DNA of 64,000 nucleotides from an uncultured Clostridia bacterium (GCA_944327625.1 CALVHL010000008.1:1-64000), one strand, 5' to 3'. Counted from the first letter of the stretch, positions 25,797 through 35,180 are shown. The notes: a model not told the origin generated them from the letters alone. Program-made: numbers and translations.

Positions 25797-26810
25797 TCAC
25801 TTCTCTTTGCAGAGGTCTATGTTGTATATTTCGGGCGCATAGTAGATTACGCGCGTACCGCTCGTCTCGAACTCGAACGGGACCTCCATGAGGTCGGAAA
25901 AGGTATTGCGCACCCGCTCACGGTCCTCGGGGCGGACGTAAAAGAGCAGAAATCCGCCGCCGCCCGCGCCCAACAGCTTGCCGCCGAGCGCGCCCGCCGC
26001 GATGCCCTTATTATACAGTTCGTCAATGCAGTCGCTGGTAATTTTATTGCCCGTCTGGCGTTTGAGCCGCCACGTCTCGTCGAGCAGTCTGCCGAAATCG
26101 TCTATATCGCTTTCGCTGTTTTCGAGAATGTTCTGCGCCATGCCGACATGGTTATACATTTCGCCGAGGAAACCCGACTTGTCGCGCATACAGCCCGTCG
26201 TCGAGCGCTGTATTTCGGAGGACAGCCGCGTAAAGCCCGTGAAGAACAGCAATAAGTTGTCGCACAGCCGCTTTTTGCGTTCGGCGGAAATTCTGACGGG
26301 CGTGACGTGATATTCGTTGTCGGCGAAATCTATTCTGTTGAGCCCGCCGAATGACGCGGCTATCTGGTCCTGCCAGCCGCCCGCCTCGTTGCACAGCGTC
26401 CTTTCGAGATATATCGCGTCGCTTGCAAGCTGCTTTTTGGAGGCGAACTTGCCCTTCATGGAATAAAACGCATTTAAAAGCCCGACGGCAAACGCGCTGG
26501 AAGTGCCCAGCCCCGTCCTTGCGGGCAGGTCGGCATCATACGCTATGTGCAGTTCTTTCATGTCGAGCATCTTGATGGCGTTTCTCACCATCGGGTGCTC
26601 TATGTCGTTGATGTTTCTCACGCGCTCCGACTTGGAATAGATGACCTCGGTCGTGTACTCGAAAAAGCGCGGAAGATGGCGCACGGTGACGTACACGTAC
26701 TTATCGAAAGAGGTCGAAAGCACCGCGCCGCCGTGTTCGTTGAAATATGAAGGTATATCCGTACCGCCGCCGAAAAAGCTCATTCTGAACGGCGTCTTAG
26801 TTATTATCAT
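25797..26810 (-). CDS. hddA: D-glycero-alpha-D-manno-heptose-7-phosphate kinase (GHMP family)
   Basis: 337 aa. It phosphorylates heptose 7-phosphate at C1. The N-terminus ITKTPFRMSFFGGGTDIPSY and the ATP motif ARTGLGTSSAFAVGLLNAF are HddA/GHMP hallmarks. The third motif lies near GALGGKLLGAGGGGFLLF. With gmhA and the HddC-GmhB fusion it completes GDP-D-glycero-alpha-D-manno-heptose synthesis, the pathway known from Gram-positive S-layer glycans. It is the first gene of the eight-gene operon running to 18601. No clear promoter was seen in the 230 bases upstream. Confidence 0.92.
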   Translation of the reverse strand: MIITKTPFRMSFFGGGTDIPSYFNEHGGAVLSTSFDKYVYVTVRHLPRFFEYTTEVIYSKSERVRNINDIEHPMVRNAIKMLDMKELHIAYDADLPARTGLGTSSAFAVGLLNAFYSMKGKFASKKQLASDAIYLERTLCNEAGGWQDQIAASFGGLNRIDFADNEYHVTPVRISAERKKRLCDNLLLFFTGFTRLSSEIQRSTTGCMRDKSGFLGEMYNHVGMAQNILENSESDIDDFGRLLDETWRLKRQTGNKITSDCIDELYNKGIAAGALGGKLLGAGGGGFLLFYVRPEDRERVRNTFSDLMEVPFEFETSGTRVIYYAPEIYNIDLCKEK

Positions 26811-27040
26811 GGCAGTTACCCGAAAAAAATATCATGCCGCGGAGAAGGCCCCCGCGCCTTGCGCCGTGCGGCGGGAATAAGTTGCCGCAGGCAGGGCAAA
26901 GTTCCGCGCATACCGCGCGAATACCGACAAAAAAGGCGTATTCCCATTACCCTTTTTCCCCGCAATGCCTCGCGGGATACCGTAACAAAATACGCCCGAA
27001 GCCCGCAAGCGCAAGCCGCGCCGCGGGTGAATATTTGATT

Positions 27041-27532
27041 TCAGGAATTGTACTTGGAATAGACGAGGAAGGGCTTTATAGCACAGCCTACCTCGGCGGA
27101 GCGTTCCGTGCAGTCGCCGTCGCGCCCGCAGCCGAAAGCGGTCAGTCCGTCGGAGGACGGAACGGGGGCGTTGGCGAGGAAATTTGCAATGAGATACCAG
27201 CAGAAACCTATGACTATCGAGCAGAACGCCATTGCGCCCGCAGAGAAGGAAGCCGATTCCGCCCTGTACACGAGGCGATAACAGAATTTGCCCTGTTCGG
27301 GGTTCTGCGCCGCCGTCACCGCATTGAAAATTTCGCGCGTCTGGTTGAAGTTGATCGAAAGGACGAGGAATATGATGAAGCTTACGCCAGCATAACGGGC
27401 GAGGGAAGAAGCAAGGCGCTCGACGGTTGCGGTGAAGTTATAGCTCTTTACGCGCTTGCACCTGCAAAGAGCGACTATGCCCTTGCAGATGACAAACAGC
27501 GAGGCAACGACAAAGATTGCGCCTATCACCAT
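27041..27532 (-). CDS. Small membrane protein, unknown
   Basis: 163 aa with three hydrophobic segments (about residues 2-22, 44-64 and 98-120) and a Cys-containing tail. No family was recognised. ATG 27532 is chosen because AAGGAGG lies 8 bases before it; the ATG at 27541 touches that site. A perfect consensus promoter lies at 27573-27601. Apparently a single-gene transcript. Confidence 0.6.
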   Translation of the reverse strand: MVIGAIFVVASLFVICKGIVALCRCKRVKSYNFTATVERLASSLARYAGVSFIIFLVLSINFNQTREIFNAVTAAQNPEQGKFCYRLVYRAESASFSAGAMAFCSIVIGFCWYLIANFLANAPVPSSDGLTAFGCGRDGDCTERSAEVGCAIKPFLVYSKYNS

Positions 27533-27572
27533 TTCCTGCATCCTCCTTAAATACTACTCTGTGACATTCTAT

Positions 27573-27601
27573 ATTATATATCAAATACAGTCGCTTGTCA
27601 A
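27573..27601 (-). promoter_or_regulatory. Consensus promoter of the 27041-27532 gene
   Basis: On the minus strand TTGACA (27601-27596), 17 bases, TATAAT (27578-27573): a perfect match. Confidence 0.85.
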
Positions 27602-27955
27602 TGATAAGATTTTTACAATTATCCGACATAAGGCAAAAACTTGTCATTTTTAATAATTCTCAACCCGACACACGCAATTGCCCCCATACTATGCCCCGAC
27701 GAACGCATATCGGCGCGCAAAAAAATTTTTATTCGCCCCGATCTGCGCGGCATAAAATTTACAAATTTTTGCAAGGTTTTACACACTTTTCGCAAATTTC
27801 GCGCACAATGAGCACAAAAGAGCAGGCGAAGGCAAAGAGAGCGCCCGTCCGCGCAAGCCGGACGGGCGCAGAATATTCAATTCGATGGACGCGGCATATA
27901 TAGGGGGCAATCGCCCGCCGCCGCGCAATTCAACTATTTGCGGGAGAGAAACAGA
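27602..27955. other. Intergenic stretch with a hairpin and a repeat copy
   Basis: No gene was found. It holds AT-rich DNA (27700-27800), a GC-rich hairpin with 11-bp arms (27841-27869, GCGCCCGTCCG/CGGACGGGCGC), probably the terminator of the membrane-protein pair to its right, and copy 4 of the dispersed repeat. Confidence 0.5.
27888..27913 (-). repeat. Dispersed 31-base intergenic repeat, copy 4
   Basis: The reverse complement begins CGATTGCCCCCTATATATGC and ends CGCGTC. The left half and core match; the right end diverges. Confidence 0.55.
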
Positions 27956-28252
27956 TCAGCCCTTGGAGCGGATATAAGCGGAATAGGACGAGCGAAAGAT
28001 CAGCCAGAGCACGAGCGCGGTTATGCCCGAAACCACCCACAGTGCCATGGTAACGCCGTAGACGACGAACGCCGCCTGAGCCGCCTCCCCCGTCATATTC
28101 CAGCAGACGGCGATGACCAGCGCGAACGCTATGCACAACGCGAGAAAGACGAACAGCGAGATCGTCTTGGCGCAATACTTTGCGTACAGCCTGCGCCGCG
28201 CGCCGTCGTCGGTTATATCAGACGCATACTTTGAAAACAGCCTTTCAAGCAT
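27956..28252 (-). CDS. Small membrane protein, unknown
   Basis: 98 aa with two hydrophobic segments (about residues 30-52 and 62-86) after a charged N-terminus containing DDGARRRLYAKYCAK. No family recognised. Its ATG has AAGGAGGGTGG upstream and overlaps the stop of the next membrane protein gene by 8 bases, so the two form an operon and may make a complex. Confidence 0.6.
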   Translation of the reverse strand: MLERLFSKYASDITDDGARRRLYAKYCAKTISLFVFLALCIAFALVIAVCWNMTGEAAQAAFVVYGVTMALWVVSGITALVLWLIFRSSYSAYIRSKG

Positions 28253-28784
28253 ATTCCACCCTCCTTTCGGCGCCCTTTCTTATGAGGACGCACTGCACGA
28301 TTATAGCCGCGACGTCTATGCAGAATATGAACTGGCAGACGCCAAGGGCTATCGCCTCGCCCGTGCCGATAAGCCCCTGCGCCCTGCACCTGAAAGCAGC
28401 CGCCGCGCCGTACATACCCGTCATTATTATCGCCGCAATATCGGTGAGCACGAACACGACGACGAAGATAATACCCCAAATAGAGAGCGTAAAGAGCACG
28501 CCGAGCAGGAATATGACGATATATGCGGGGATATGCACTATTTTCAGTACGAGCGTCAGCCGCGTTGCCGAGAGCGCGTCGCCGCCCTTTAAGAGCAGGG
28601 AAACGGCAACGCCGAGCGCGAACGCGAACGCCACTGCGGCGCAGGCGAACAGCGCGGCGATCAACAGAAAGCCGTTGCCCGCAAATACGCCCTCCATTAT
28701 TTCAGGAGTATACAGACAGACAAGCCCGACTATGAGCGTGTACGGGTACAGCATTACGGGTATGCTGAGCAAATATTTTTTCAT
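28245..28784 (-). CDS. Membrane protein, unknown
   Basis: 179 aa with about five hydrophobic segments and almost no soluble domain. No family recognised. The start is ATG 28784, with GAGGAGG close upstream. Its 3' end overlaps the 98-residue membrane protein gene. A promoter lies at 28857-28885. Confidence 0.6.
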   Translation of the reverse strand: MKKYLLSIPVMLYPYTLIVGLVCLYTPEIMEGVFAGNGFLLIAALFACAAVAFAFALGVAVSLLLKGGDALSATRLTLVLKIVHIPAYIVIFLLGVLFTLSIWGIIFVVVFVLTDIAAIIMTGMYGAAAAFRCRAQGLIGTGEAIALGVCQFIFCIDVAAIIVQCVLIRKGAERRVEYA

Positions 28785-28856
28785 AACTCCTCCTCTTTGC
28801 GGAGACATTGCGGGGAAAGGCTGCGCCCCATTTTTAAGGTTATGCGCCTTTACAAG

Positions 28857-28885
28857 ATTATATCACGGCGGGCGGCGGTTTGCAA
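28857..28885 (-). promoter_or_regulatory. Promoter of the two-gene membrane operon
   Basis: On the minus strand TTGCAA (28885-28880), 17 bases, TATAAT (28862-28857), just before the end of the GNAT gene. Confidence 0.65.
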
Positions 28886-28891
28886 TACCCA

Positions 28892-29383
28892 TCAAACCCT
28901 TTCGTAGGCTATGCGTTCGCTGCCGTCGTCAAGAATAATCGTGCCGCAGGGCGTAAAACCCTCCTTTTCGAGCGCGCCGCGCATTACGGCGTTGTCGCGG
29001 TGGGTGTCGATGCGGATATGCCCGCACACGGACAGCGCGAAGCCGACGATGAGGCGCAACATCCCCCTCTTTCCGAACGCGCTTGCCACCTTGTGAATGA
29101 CGGCGTAGGGCGCGTCGGACAGCCATTGCCCGCCATATATGCGGCGGTAACACTCGTCCTCGCCCTCGTAGAACACGAACGACGCGCAGATACAATGACC
29201 GTCGTCGACGACGTACAGCCTGCCCGCGGCGAGGTCACATTCCAGCTCGTCTGCGGTCGGGCGGCTTGTGCCCCACTGCGAAGGATTGCCGTGTTCGCGC
29301 ATGAATTTCCTCGCGCCGTCATAGATTGCAAGCACGGCGGCAAACTCACTCTCCGTCGCCCTGCGCACGATATACCCGTCCAT
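28892..29383 (-). CDS. GNAT family N-acetyltransferase
   Basis: 163 aa. N-terminal MDGYIVRRATESEFAAVLAI, the beta strand CICASFVFYEG, and the acetyl-CoA loop FGKRGMLRLIVGFALS are the GNAT layout. The C-terminal GALEKEGFTPCGTI is typical of the last motif. Substrate unknown. ATG 29383 has GGAGGGAC upstream. It follows rmlD on the same strand after 57 bases but there is no evidence that it works with the rhamnose pathway. Confidence 0.82.
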   Translation of the reverse strand: MDGYIVRRATESEFAAVLAIYDGARKFMREHGNPSQWGTSRPTADELECDLAAGRLYVVDDGHCICASFVFYEGEDECYRRIYGGQWLSDAPYAVIHKVASAFGKRGMLRLIVGFALSVCGHIRIDTHRDNAVMRGALEKEGFTPCGTIILDDGSERIAYERV

Positions 29384-29440
29384 AGTCCCTCCGTCAAAAA
29401 TAATGCGTCGGACAAGCGATATTGCCCGACGCGCGGTCGT

Positions 29441-30328
29441 TTACATTATTTCTTTGAGATACCTTGCAAGCGCGTCCTTCCAGTCGGGAAGGGGCGCGAA
29501 CCCGTTTTGGATAAGTTTTGCCTTGTCAAGGCGGCTGTTGAAAGGCCTTGCCGCCTTGGACAACCCGTATTCCGCCGTGGTTACGGGAATTACCTTTGTC
29601 GAATACCCCGCCTGACGGAAAATTTCGAGCGTGAAGTCGTACCACGAGATATATCCTCCCTCGTTGGTCGCGTGATAATAGCCGTACTTTTCGGTGACTA
29701 TCATGTCGACCAGCAGTCTTGCGAGGTCGTAGGTGTAGGTGGGCGTACCTATCTGGTCGTTTACCACCCTGACCGTATCGTACTTCTTGCCGACCGAAAG
29801 CATGGTCTTGATGAAGTTCTTGCCGTTGAGCCCGAACACCCACGCTATGCGGACGATAAAGTACTTGTCGAGAAGCGACGAGACGGCGAGCTCGCCCTCG
29901 AGCTTGGTCTCGCCGTAGACATTGAGCGGCTTATAGTCCTTGCAGTCGGGAAACCACGGCCTTTCGCCCTGTCCGTCGAAGACGTAGTCGGTGGAGATGT
30001 ACATCATCTTCGCACCGATTTTCTTGCAGACTTCGGCGATATTCTTAGTGCCGTCGGCGTTGATCGCCCTGACCTTGGGTTTATTCTCCTCATCCTCCGC
30101 CGCGTCGACAGCCGTCCACGCCGCGCAGTGAATGACCGCGTCGGGCATTGCTGAGGTTATTACCTCCTCCACCTGCGCCCTGTCGGTAATATCCATCGGG
30201 ATATAGCGTTCGTATTTGTCGCACTCGGGCAGAATGTCGCTTCCCACGCCCTCTATGCCGCGTTTTTTAAGTTCGTTCATTACGTCGTAGCCGAGCTGAC
30301 CGCCGACGCCCGTTACAAAAATTTTCAT
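29441..30328 (-). CDS. rmlD: dTDP-4-dehydrorhamnose reductase
   Basis: 295 aa, extended SDR fold. Last step of dTDP-L-rhamnose synthesis. NAD(P)-binding FVTGVGGQLGYDVMNEL, then MYISTDYVFDGQGERPW and the catalytic YGETKLEGE. It lies 155 bases after rmlB in the same direction, the other three genes being tightly packed. The gap shows no certain promoter. Confidence 0.95.
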   Translation of the reverse strand: MKIFVTGVGGQLGYDVMNELKKRGIEGVGSDILPECDKYERYIPMDITDRAQVEEVITSAMPDAVIHCAAWTAVDAAEDEENKPKVRAINADGTKNIAEVCKKIGAKMMYISTDYVFDGQGERPWFPDCKDYKPLNVYGETKLEGELAVSSLLDKYFIVRIAWVFGLNGKNFIKTMLSVGKKYDTVRVVNDQIGTPTYTYDLARLLVDMIVTEKYGYYHATNEGGYISWYDFTLEIFRQAGYSTKVIPVTTAEYGLSKAARPFNSRLDKAKLIQNGFAPLPDWKDALARYLKEIM

Positions 30329-30483
30329 AGTTATATCTGCCGATTGTATTGTTTTATTTTCCGCCGCTCCCGCACAATGTATTTGACAATATTTTGCGAA
30401 GATATTCGCAACGCAATTTCCCCGTGAGCCGTTGGCTTAAAGAAGCGAGCAGCGCGACGAAATAATGCGATGTCTTATTTAAG

Positions 30484-31509
30484 TCAACAACCTCTGTTGC
30501 CGTACATCTTCTCGTAATAGTTCCTATACTCTCCCGAAATGATGGTCTGCCACCATTCCTTGTTGTCGAGATACCACTTTATGGTCTTCTTTATGCCGTC
30601 CTCGAACTTGGTTTCGGGCAGCCAGCCGAGCTCGCGGTGAATTTTGGTGGGATCGATTGCATAGCGCATATCGTGTCCCTTGCGATCGGCGACGAAGGTT
30701 ATGAGGCTTTCGGGCTTGCCGAGTTCTTTTAAAATGAGCTTGACTATGTCGATATTTCTCATCTCGTTGTGGCCGCCGACGTTGTAGACTTCGCCCACTC
30801 TGCCCTTGTGAATTATAAGGTCGATTGCCTTGCAGTGATCCTCGACGTACAGCCAGTCACGCACGTTTTCGCCCTTGCCGTATACGGGAAGGGGCTTGTC
30901 CGCAAGCGCGTTGGCTATCATGAGGGGAATTAACTTCTCGGGGAAGTGATAGGGGCCGTAGTTATTCGAGCACCTCGAAATGGTGACGGGCAGCCCGTAG
31001 GTGCGGTGATATGCGAGAACGAGAAGGTCCGCGCCCGCCTTGCTGGACGAATAGGGGCTGGACGTGTGAATGGGCGTCTCCTCGGTGAAGAACAGGTCGG
31101 GACGGTCGAGCGGCAGATCGCCGTAGACCTCGTCCGTCGATACCTGATGATAGCGCCTGATGCCGTACTTGCGGCAGGCGTCCATCATCACCTGGGTGCC
31201 GAGTATGTTGGTTTTAAGGAAGATTTCGGGGTTTTCAATGCTCCTGTCGACATGGCTTTCAGCCGCAAAGTTGACGACTATGTCGGGGTGCTCCTCCTCA
31301 AATATCTTATATATGCCCTCTCTGTCGCATATATCCGTCTTCGAGAAGCGGAAGTTGGGGTTCTTGAACGCCTCCTCGAGCGTTGAGAGGTTGCCCGCAT
31401 AGGTCAGGCAATCGACGCACACTATCCTGTAATCGGGGTGCGCTTTGAGCATATAGTAAACAAAATTTCCGCCGATGAAGCCGGCGCCGCCTGTTACGAT
31501 TATAGTCAT
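30484..31509 (-). CDS. rmlB: dTDP-glucose 4,6-dehydratase
   Basis: 341 aa, extended SDR. NAD-binding IVTGGAGFIGGNF, substrate segment AAESHVDRSIENP, and the catalytic YSSSKAGAD. It makes dTDP-4-keto-6-deoxyglucose. Its start overlaps the rmlC stop by 4 bases (ATGA), so the two are translationally coupled. Confidence 0.96.
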   Translation of the reverse strand: MTIIVTGGAGFIGGNFVYYMLKAHPDYRIVCVDCLTYAGNLSTLEEAFKNPNFRFSKTDICDREGIYKIFEEEHPDIVVNFAAESHVDRSIENPEIFLKTNILGTQVMMDACRKYGIRRYHQVSTDEVYGDLPLDRPDLFFTEETPIHTSSPYSSSKAGADLLVLAYHRTYGLPVTISRCSNNYGPYHFPEKLIPLMIANALADKPLPVYGKGENVRDWLYVEDHCKAIDLIIHKGRVGEVYNVGGHNEMRNIDIVKLILKELGKPESLITFVADRKGHDMRYAIDPTKIHRELGWLPETKFEDGIKKTIKWYLDNKEWWQTIISGEYRNYYEKMYGNRGC

Positions 31510-32054
31510 AATACAAACTCCGTTTTACTCTCTTTCAATGTGGGATGTTTCTGGTCCTTTTCGCTTAAAAGCGGCTGTCCCTCGTACTGCCAGTCGATGG
31601 CGATGTCGGGATCGTTCCACGCTATGCCGCCCTCGTCCTCGGGGTGATAGAACTGGTCGCACTTATATGCGAAAGTCGCCGTATCGCTGAGCACGACGAA
31701 GCCGTGCGCAAACCCGCGCGGGATCATGAACATTCTCTTATTCTCCTCCGAGAGCACTACGCCCACCCACTTGCCGTAGGTCGCGCTGCCCTTTCTGAGG
31801 TCGACGGCTACGTCTAAAACTTCGCCTTCGAGCACCCTGACGAGCTTTGCCTGAGGATAGGTCTTCTGGAAGTGCAATCCCCTCAAAACGCCCTTCTTGC
31901 TCCTCGACTGGTTGTCCTGCACGAAGGTATAGTCAAGACCGTTCGCCCTGAACTCGTTTTCGTTATAAGTTTCCATGAAATATCCGCGGTTATCGCCGAA
32001 TACCTTGGGCTCTATAATGTAGACGCCCTCTATTTCAGTCTTCAAAAATGTCAT
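31506..32054 (-). CDS. rmlC: dTDP-4-dehydrorhamnose 3,5-epimerase
   Basis: 182 aa cupin. Visible are IEPKVFGDNRGYFMETYNE, the catalytic His in VLRGLHFQKTYPQAKLVR, and FAHGFVVLSDTATFAYK. One base separates it from rmlA and four bases overlap rmlB. Confidence 0.95.
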   Translation of the reverse strand: MTFLKTEIEGVYIIEPKVFGDNRGYFMETYNENEFRANGLDYTFVQDNQSRSKKGVLRGLHFQKTYPQAKLVRVLEGEVLDVAVDLRKGSATYGKWVGVVLSEENKRMFMIPRGFAHGFVVLSDTATFAYKCDQFYHPEDEGGIAWNDPDIAIDWQYEGQPLLSEKDQKHPTLKESKTEFVL

Positions 32055-32055
32055 A

Positions 32056-32952
32056 TCAATATAACCCGTCCATAAATTTTCCGTCTATTACGTCTTTGAG
32101 GTACTGTCCGTACTGATTTTTCTTCATCGGCTCGTACAGTTCGAGCACCTGTTCCTTGGTTATCCAGCCGTTGAGATAGGATATTTCTTCGAGGCAGGCA
32201 ACCTTTCTGTGCTGGTGCGTTTCGACCGTCTTGATGAAGTTGGTCGCGTCGACAAGGCTTTCGTGCGTGCCCGTATCCAGCCACGTGAAGCCCTGACCGA
32301 GTATTTCGACGTGCAGATTGCCCTGTTCGAGATATATTCTGTTGAGGTCGGTGATTTCAAGCTCGCCGCGCGGCGACGGGGTGAGCCCCTTGGCGTATTC
32401 GACGACCTTATTGTCGTAGAAATACAGCCCCGTGACGCAGTAATTGCTCTTGGGTTTTGCCGGCTTTTCCTCGATGGATATCGCCTTGCCCGTATGGTCG
32501 AACTCGACAATTCCGAAACGCTCGGGATCTTCGACGTAGTAGCCGAATACCGTCGCACCATTGCCGTTCGCGGCGTGCTCGACAGCCTTTTTAAGGCGCT
32601 TTTTGAGACCGTGCCCCGCGAATATGTTGTCGCCGAGCACCATTGCGACGTTATCGTTTCCGATGAAATCAGAGCCGATTATGAACGCCTGCGCCAGTCC
32701 GTCGGGCGAGGGCTGAACGGCATAACTCAAATTTATGCCCAGCTTATGCCCGTCGCCGAACAGTTCTTCAAAGCGCGGCGTGTCCTGCGGCGTGGAGATG
32801 ATGAGTATATCCCTTATGCCCGCATTCATGAGCACGGACATCGGGTAATATATCATGGGTTTGTCGTATATGGGAAGCAGCTGTTTGCTCGTCACCCTCG
32901 TGAGAGGATAGAGCCTCGTTCCGCTGCCGCCCGCAAGAATTATTCCCTTCAT
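32056..32952 (-). CDS. rmlA: Glucose-1-phosphate thymidylyltransferase
   Basis: 298 aa. It makes dTDP-glucose from dTTP and glucose 1-phosphate. Signature [18 protein letters not shown], then [24 protein letters not shown] and [10 protein letters not shown]. The start is ATG 32952 with AAAGGAGAAA upstream; a longer frame to 32985 overlaps the preceding gene and is rejected. It is 13 bases after the priming transferase gene. Confidence 0.96.
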   Translation of the reverse strand: MKGIILAGGSGTRLYPLTRVTSKQLLPIYDKPMIYYPMSVLMNAGIRDILIISTPQDTPRFEELFGDGHKLGINLSYAVQPSPDGLAQAFIIGSDFIGNDNVAMVLGDNIFAGHGLKKRLKKAVEHAANGNGATVFGYYVEDPERFGIVEFDHTGKAISIEEKPAKPKSNYCVTGLYFYDNKVVEYAKGLTPSPRGELEITDLNRIYLEQGNLHVEILGQGFTWLDTGTHESLVDATNFIKTVETHQHRKVACLEEISYLNGWITKEQVLELYEPMKKNQYGQYLKDVIDGKFMDGLY

Positions 32953-32965
32953 AAGTATTTCTCCT

Positions 32966-33766
32966 TTATTCCCCGCTTCTGTCAAAGAGCACCATGAACG
33001 CGCCCTTGCAGATTATCTTGAAATCGAGCCAGAGGCTCTGCTTTCTGATGTATTCTATGTCCAGCTCCACCCACTCGTCAAACGACAGCGCGTTACGGTC
33101 GTGCTGTATCTGCCAGAGACATAACAGCCCGCCCTTGACGTCCAGCCGGTGCATCTGGTAGGGCGTGTATTCGTCTACCTCGCTCGGCAGCGGCGAACGC
33201 GGTCCGACTACGCTGAGCTTCCCGACGAATATATCCCACAGCTGCGGCAGTTCGTCTATCGAAAGCTTCCTTAAAACCTTGCCCACCTTGGTTATCCTCG
33301 GATCGTTCTTCATCTTGAACGCGGGACCGTCCGCTTCGTTCAGCCCCTCGTCGATGAGCTTCTGTTTCATCTCCTCGGCGTTGAGGCACATAGAGCGGAT
33401 TTTATGGAACTTTATGTTCTTGCCGCGACTGCCGTCCTTATTATTTTTTCCCACTCTTTCGGAAGTATATATCGGGTTGCCCCTGTCTTCCAGCCATTTT
33501 ACAAGGAGCGCGATTATTATGACGGGCGAAAGCACTATCATAGCCAGCCCCGACGACACTATGTCGAAAGCGCGCTTTATAAAGAGATAGCAGCCGTAGC
33601 GGAAGCCGCGCTTTGCAAACGAGACATATTCCTCCCCGCTCTGCACTTTATTATCTACGACGAGAACGGGCGAACATACCTCGTCTTCGGCGAAATTCGT
33701 CGCGGCAGTCGCCGCGGTCTCGTCCTCGGCGGGAATATCGTTTATAATTTCTTTCATCTCTTGCAT
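32966..33766 (-). CDS. Undecaprenyl-phosphate sugar transferase (priming glycosylphosphotransferase)
   Basis: 266 aa. Bacterial sugar transferase domain (PF02397): the membrane segment [19 protein letters not shown], basic [15 protein letters not shown], the catalytic core [19 protein letters not shown], then [13 protein letters not shown]. It links the first sugar phosphate to undecaprenyl phosphate. First gene of the sugar transferase-rmlACBD operon. ATG 33766 has GGGGAAAAG before it; the frame upstream to 33931 has no ribosome binding site. Its last 273 bases before the final codons are identical to the truncated gene at the right edge of the window, while the last two codons and the stop differ only at synonymous or stop positions. 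Confidence 0.92.
   Translation of the reverse strand: MQEMKEIINDIPAEDETAATAATNFAEDEVCSPVLVVDNKVQSGEEYVSFAKRGFRYGCYLFIKRAFDIVSSGLAMIVLSPVIIIALLVKWLEDRGNPIYTSERVGKNNKDGSRGKNIKFHKIRSMCLNAEEMKQKLIDEGLNEADGPAFKMKNDPRITKVGKVLRKLSIDELPQLWDIFVGKLSVVGPRSPLPSEVDEYTPYQMHRLDVKGGLLCLWQIQHDRNALSFDEWVELDIEYIRKQSLWLDFKIICKGAFMVLFDRSGE
32973..33245. repeat. 273-bp perfect direct repeat, left copy
   Basis: Every base from 32973 to 33245 equals 63728 to 64000. It covers the 3' part of the priming transferase gene. The match may continue past the window edge. Confidence 0.95.
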
Positions 33767-33954
33767 AACTTTTCCCCGACGAACGAAAGCCCGCAACGCG
33801 CAGGCGCGGCGCGCATAGCGGGAAAAACTCACGGAGGATCCCCCCGCGAGCAATCTGAATTTCAGGTTTTTTAGGGCAATCCGTTCGGCGCAGCGCGGAA
33901 ATGCGCGGCGGACATACGACAGAACTGCCACATTCTTTCGGTCATCTTACTACT

Positions 33955-33983
33955 ATTATAAAATATGCCCGTTATTTTGTCAA
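33955..33983 (-). promoter_or_regulatory. Promoter of the priming transferase-rml operon
   Basis: On the minus strand TTGACA (33983-33978), 17 bases, TATAAT (33960-33955), a perfect consensus. Confidence 0.85.
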
Positions 33984-34106
33984 TAAATAGCGCGGGCAAA
34001 TTGCCCCTCTCCTTCCCGCCAAGAGGTATTTTTTACAATTTTTAGAGAGAAAAAAGTCAAAACAGAATATGCCGATTTATATAAACCATAAAAAAATTGA
34101 CTTTGA

Positions 34107-34135
34107 TTGACTTCAAGGGGGGATTATTATACAAT
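34107..34135 (+). promoter_or_regulatory. Promoter of the AraC-family gene
   Basis: TTGACT (34107-34112), 17 bases, TACAAT (34130-34135). It occupies what could be read as the 5' end of the open frame and therefore fixes the true start downstream. Confidence 0.8.
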
Positions 34136-34205
34136 AGTGTCAGACGAGATTGCCGCCTTTTTGGAAGGGAAAACCATTCAAACGGGCGGCGCGGGGAGAA
34201 AAATT

Positions 34206-35081
34206 ATGCAGGCTAAGCGCGAATTGTGGCAATACAGGGATAAAGCCAAGGTATGGGTGGGCAAATATAAGAATTCACACAATATGCCGCACTGGCACTA
34301 TGACTGCGAGCTCATCTACCTCGAATACGGCGAACTGGACATTTTTTGCAACGGCTCGGCTTACCGCATAAGCGCGGGGCAATCGTTCTTCATTGACAGC
34401 GAACAGGTGCACTATATGCACGCGCGCACGCCCGACACGGTCGCGCGGCTTGTAATTTTCAACTATGACCTCATTTCGACTTTCACATCTTCGCTTTCGC
34501 TCGTTTCGCCCGTGCTCTCCGCCGACTATCAGATAGACGAGCTGTATTCATCCCTCCTTAAAAAGCTTAAAGAAAAGCAGCCCTTCTACATTCACGAGAC
34601 GGCGCTGGACGTGGCGGTGAAGTTTTTGCAGATTTTCAGAAACGAGCCGACCGAGACCAAAAAGGAGACGAAAGCCGACCGCTTCAAGGCGCTGCTGACA
34701 AAGATTGACGAGCAGTACGAATTTTTCGACATTCAGTCGGCGGCGGAATTTCTCAACATGAACGCCACCTATTTTTCCCGACTTTTCCACAGTCAGATGG
34801 GCATAACCTTTTCGCAGTACCTCAACTATGTCAGGACCAAAAACGCCGTCGCCATGCTCAAAGAGAGCGACAGACTTTCTATGACAGAGATTGCCATAAA
34901 GTGCGGCTTTTCGACCATAAGGAATTTCAACCGCATCTTCAAGGACTATACGGGCTATACTCCCCGCGAAATGCCCAGAGATTACATTATGAAGGAGAAC
35001 GTCAACGACATCTCCTCTGCAAGCCAGAACCCGACGCTTAAAGAGTGCGAGCTGCTTGAAAGTTCGGACGATCAGCCGTAA
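34206..35081 (+). CDS. AraC-family transcriptional regulator
   Basis: 291 aa, the usual length. The N-terminal cupin-like sensing domain holds MPHWHYDCELIYLEYGELDI and AGQSFFIDSEQVHYM. The C-terminal double helix-turn-helix contains FFDIQSAAEFLNMNATYFSR and LSMTEIAIKCGFSTIRNFNR. ATG 34206 is chosen because GGGGAG lies 7 bases upstream and because the open frame before it contains the promoter boxes. About 25 polar residues follow the DNA-binding domain. It is divergent from the priming transferase-rml operon and convergent with the acylation operon; its effector and targets are unknown. Confidence 0.88.
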   Translation: MQAKRELWQYRDKAKVWVGKYKNSHNMPHWHYDCELIYLEYGELDIFCNGSAYRISAGQSFFIDSEQVHYMHARTPDTVARLVIFNYDLISTFTSSLSLVSPVLSADYQIDELYSSLLKKLKEKQPFYIHETALDVAVKFLQIFRNEPTETKKETKADRFKALLTKIDEQYEFFDIQSAAEFLNMNATYFSRLFHSQMGITFSQYLNYVRTKNAVAMLKESDRLSMTEIAIKCGFSTIRNFNRIFKDYTGYTPREMPRDYIMKENVNDISSASQNPTLKECELLESSDDQP

Positions 35082-35089
35082 ATTTTCAG

Positions 35090-35120
35090 CAATTGTCCTA
35101 CATATATGCCGCAACCAACG
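35090..35120 (+). repeat. Dispersed 31-base intergenic repeat, copy 5
   Basis: Right half CATATATGCCGCAACCAACG is perfect; the left half diverges (CAATTGTCCTA). It lies just after the AraC stop codon, 91 bases from copy 6. Confidence 0.7.
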
Positions 35121-35180
35121 CATATTTTCAGATTAAAAACCAATTTATCTTATTTTTTTGCGGCAATGCGGCGTTTTACT

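Larger units (their letters stand above)
33767..34205. other. Divergent control region between the priming transferase and AraC genes
   Basis: No gene is supported here. It holds the promoter and a leader of about 180 bases for the leftward operon, and the promoter and leader of the rightward AraC gene. The middle (34030-34100) is AT-rich. Confidence 0.6.

Noticed and set aside
29130..29150. CATATATGCGGCGG resembling the repeat core
   Set aside because: It is inside the GNAT coding sequence, explained by codons, with no flanking match.
33767..33931. Upstream extension of the priming transferase to GTG 33931
   Set aside because: No ribosome binding site; the residues are not part of the family and the segment lies right after the promoter.
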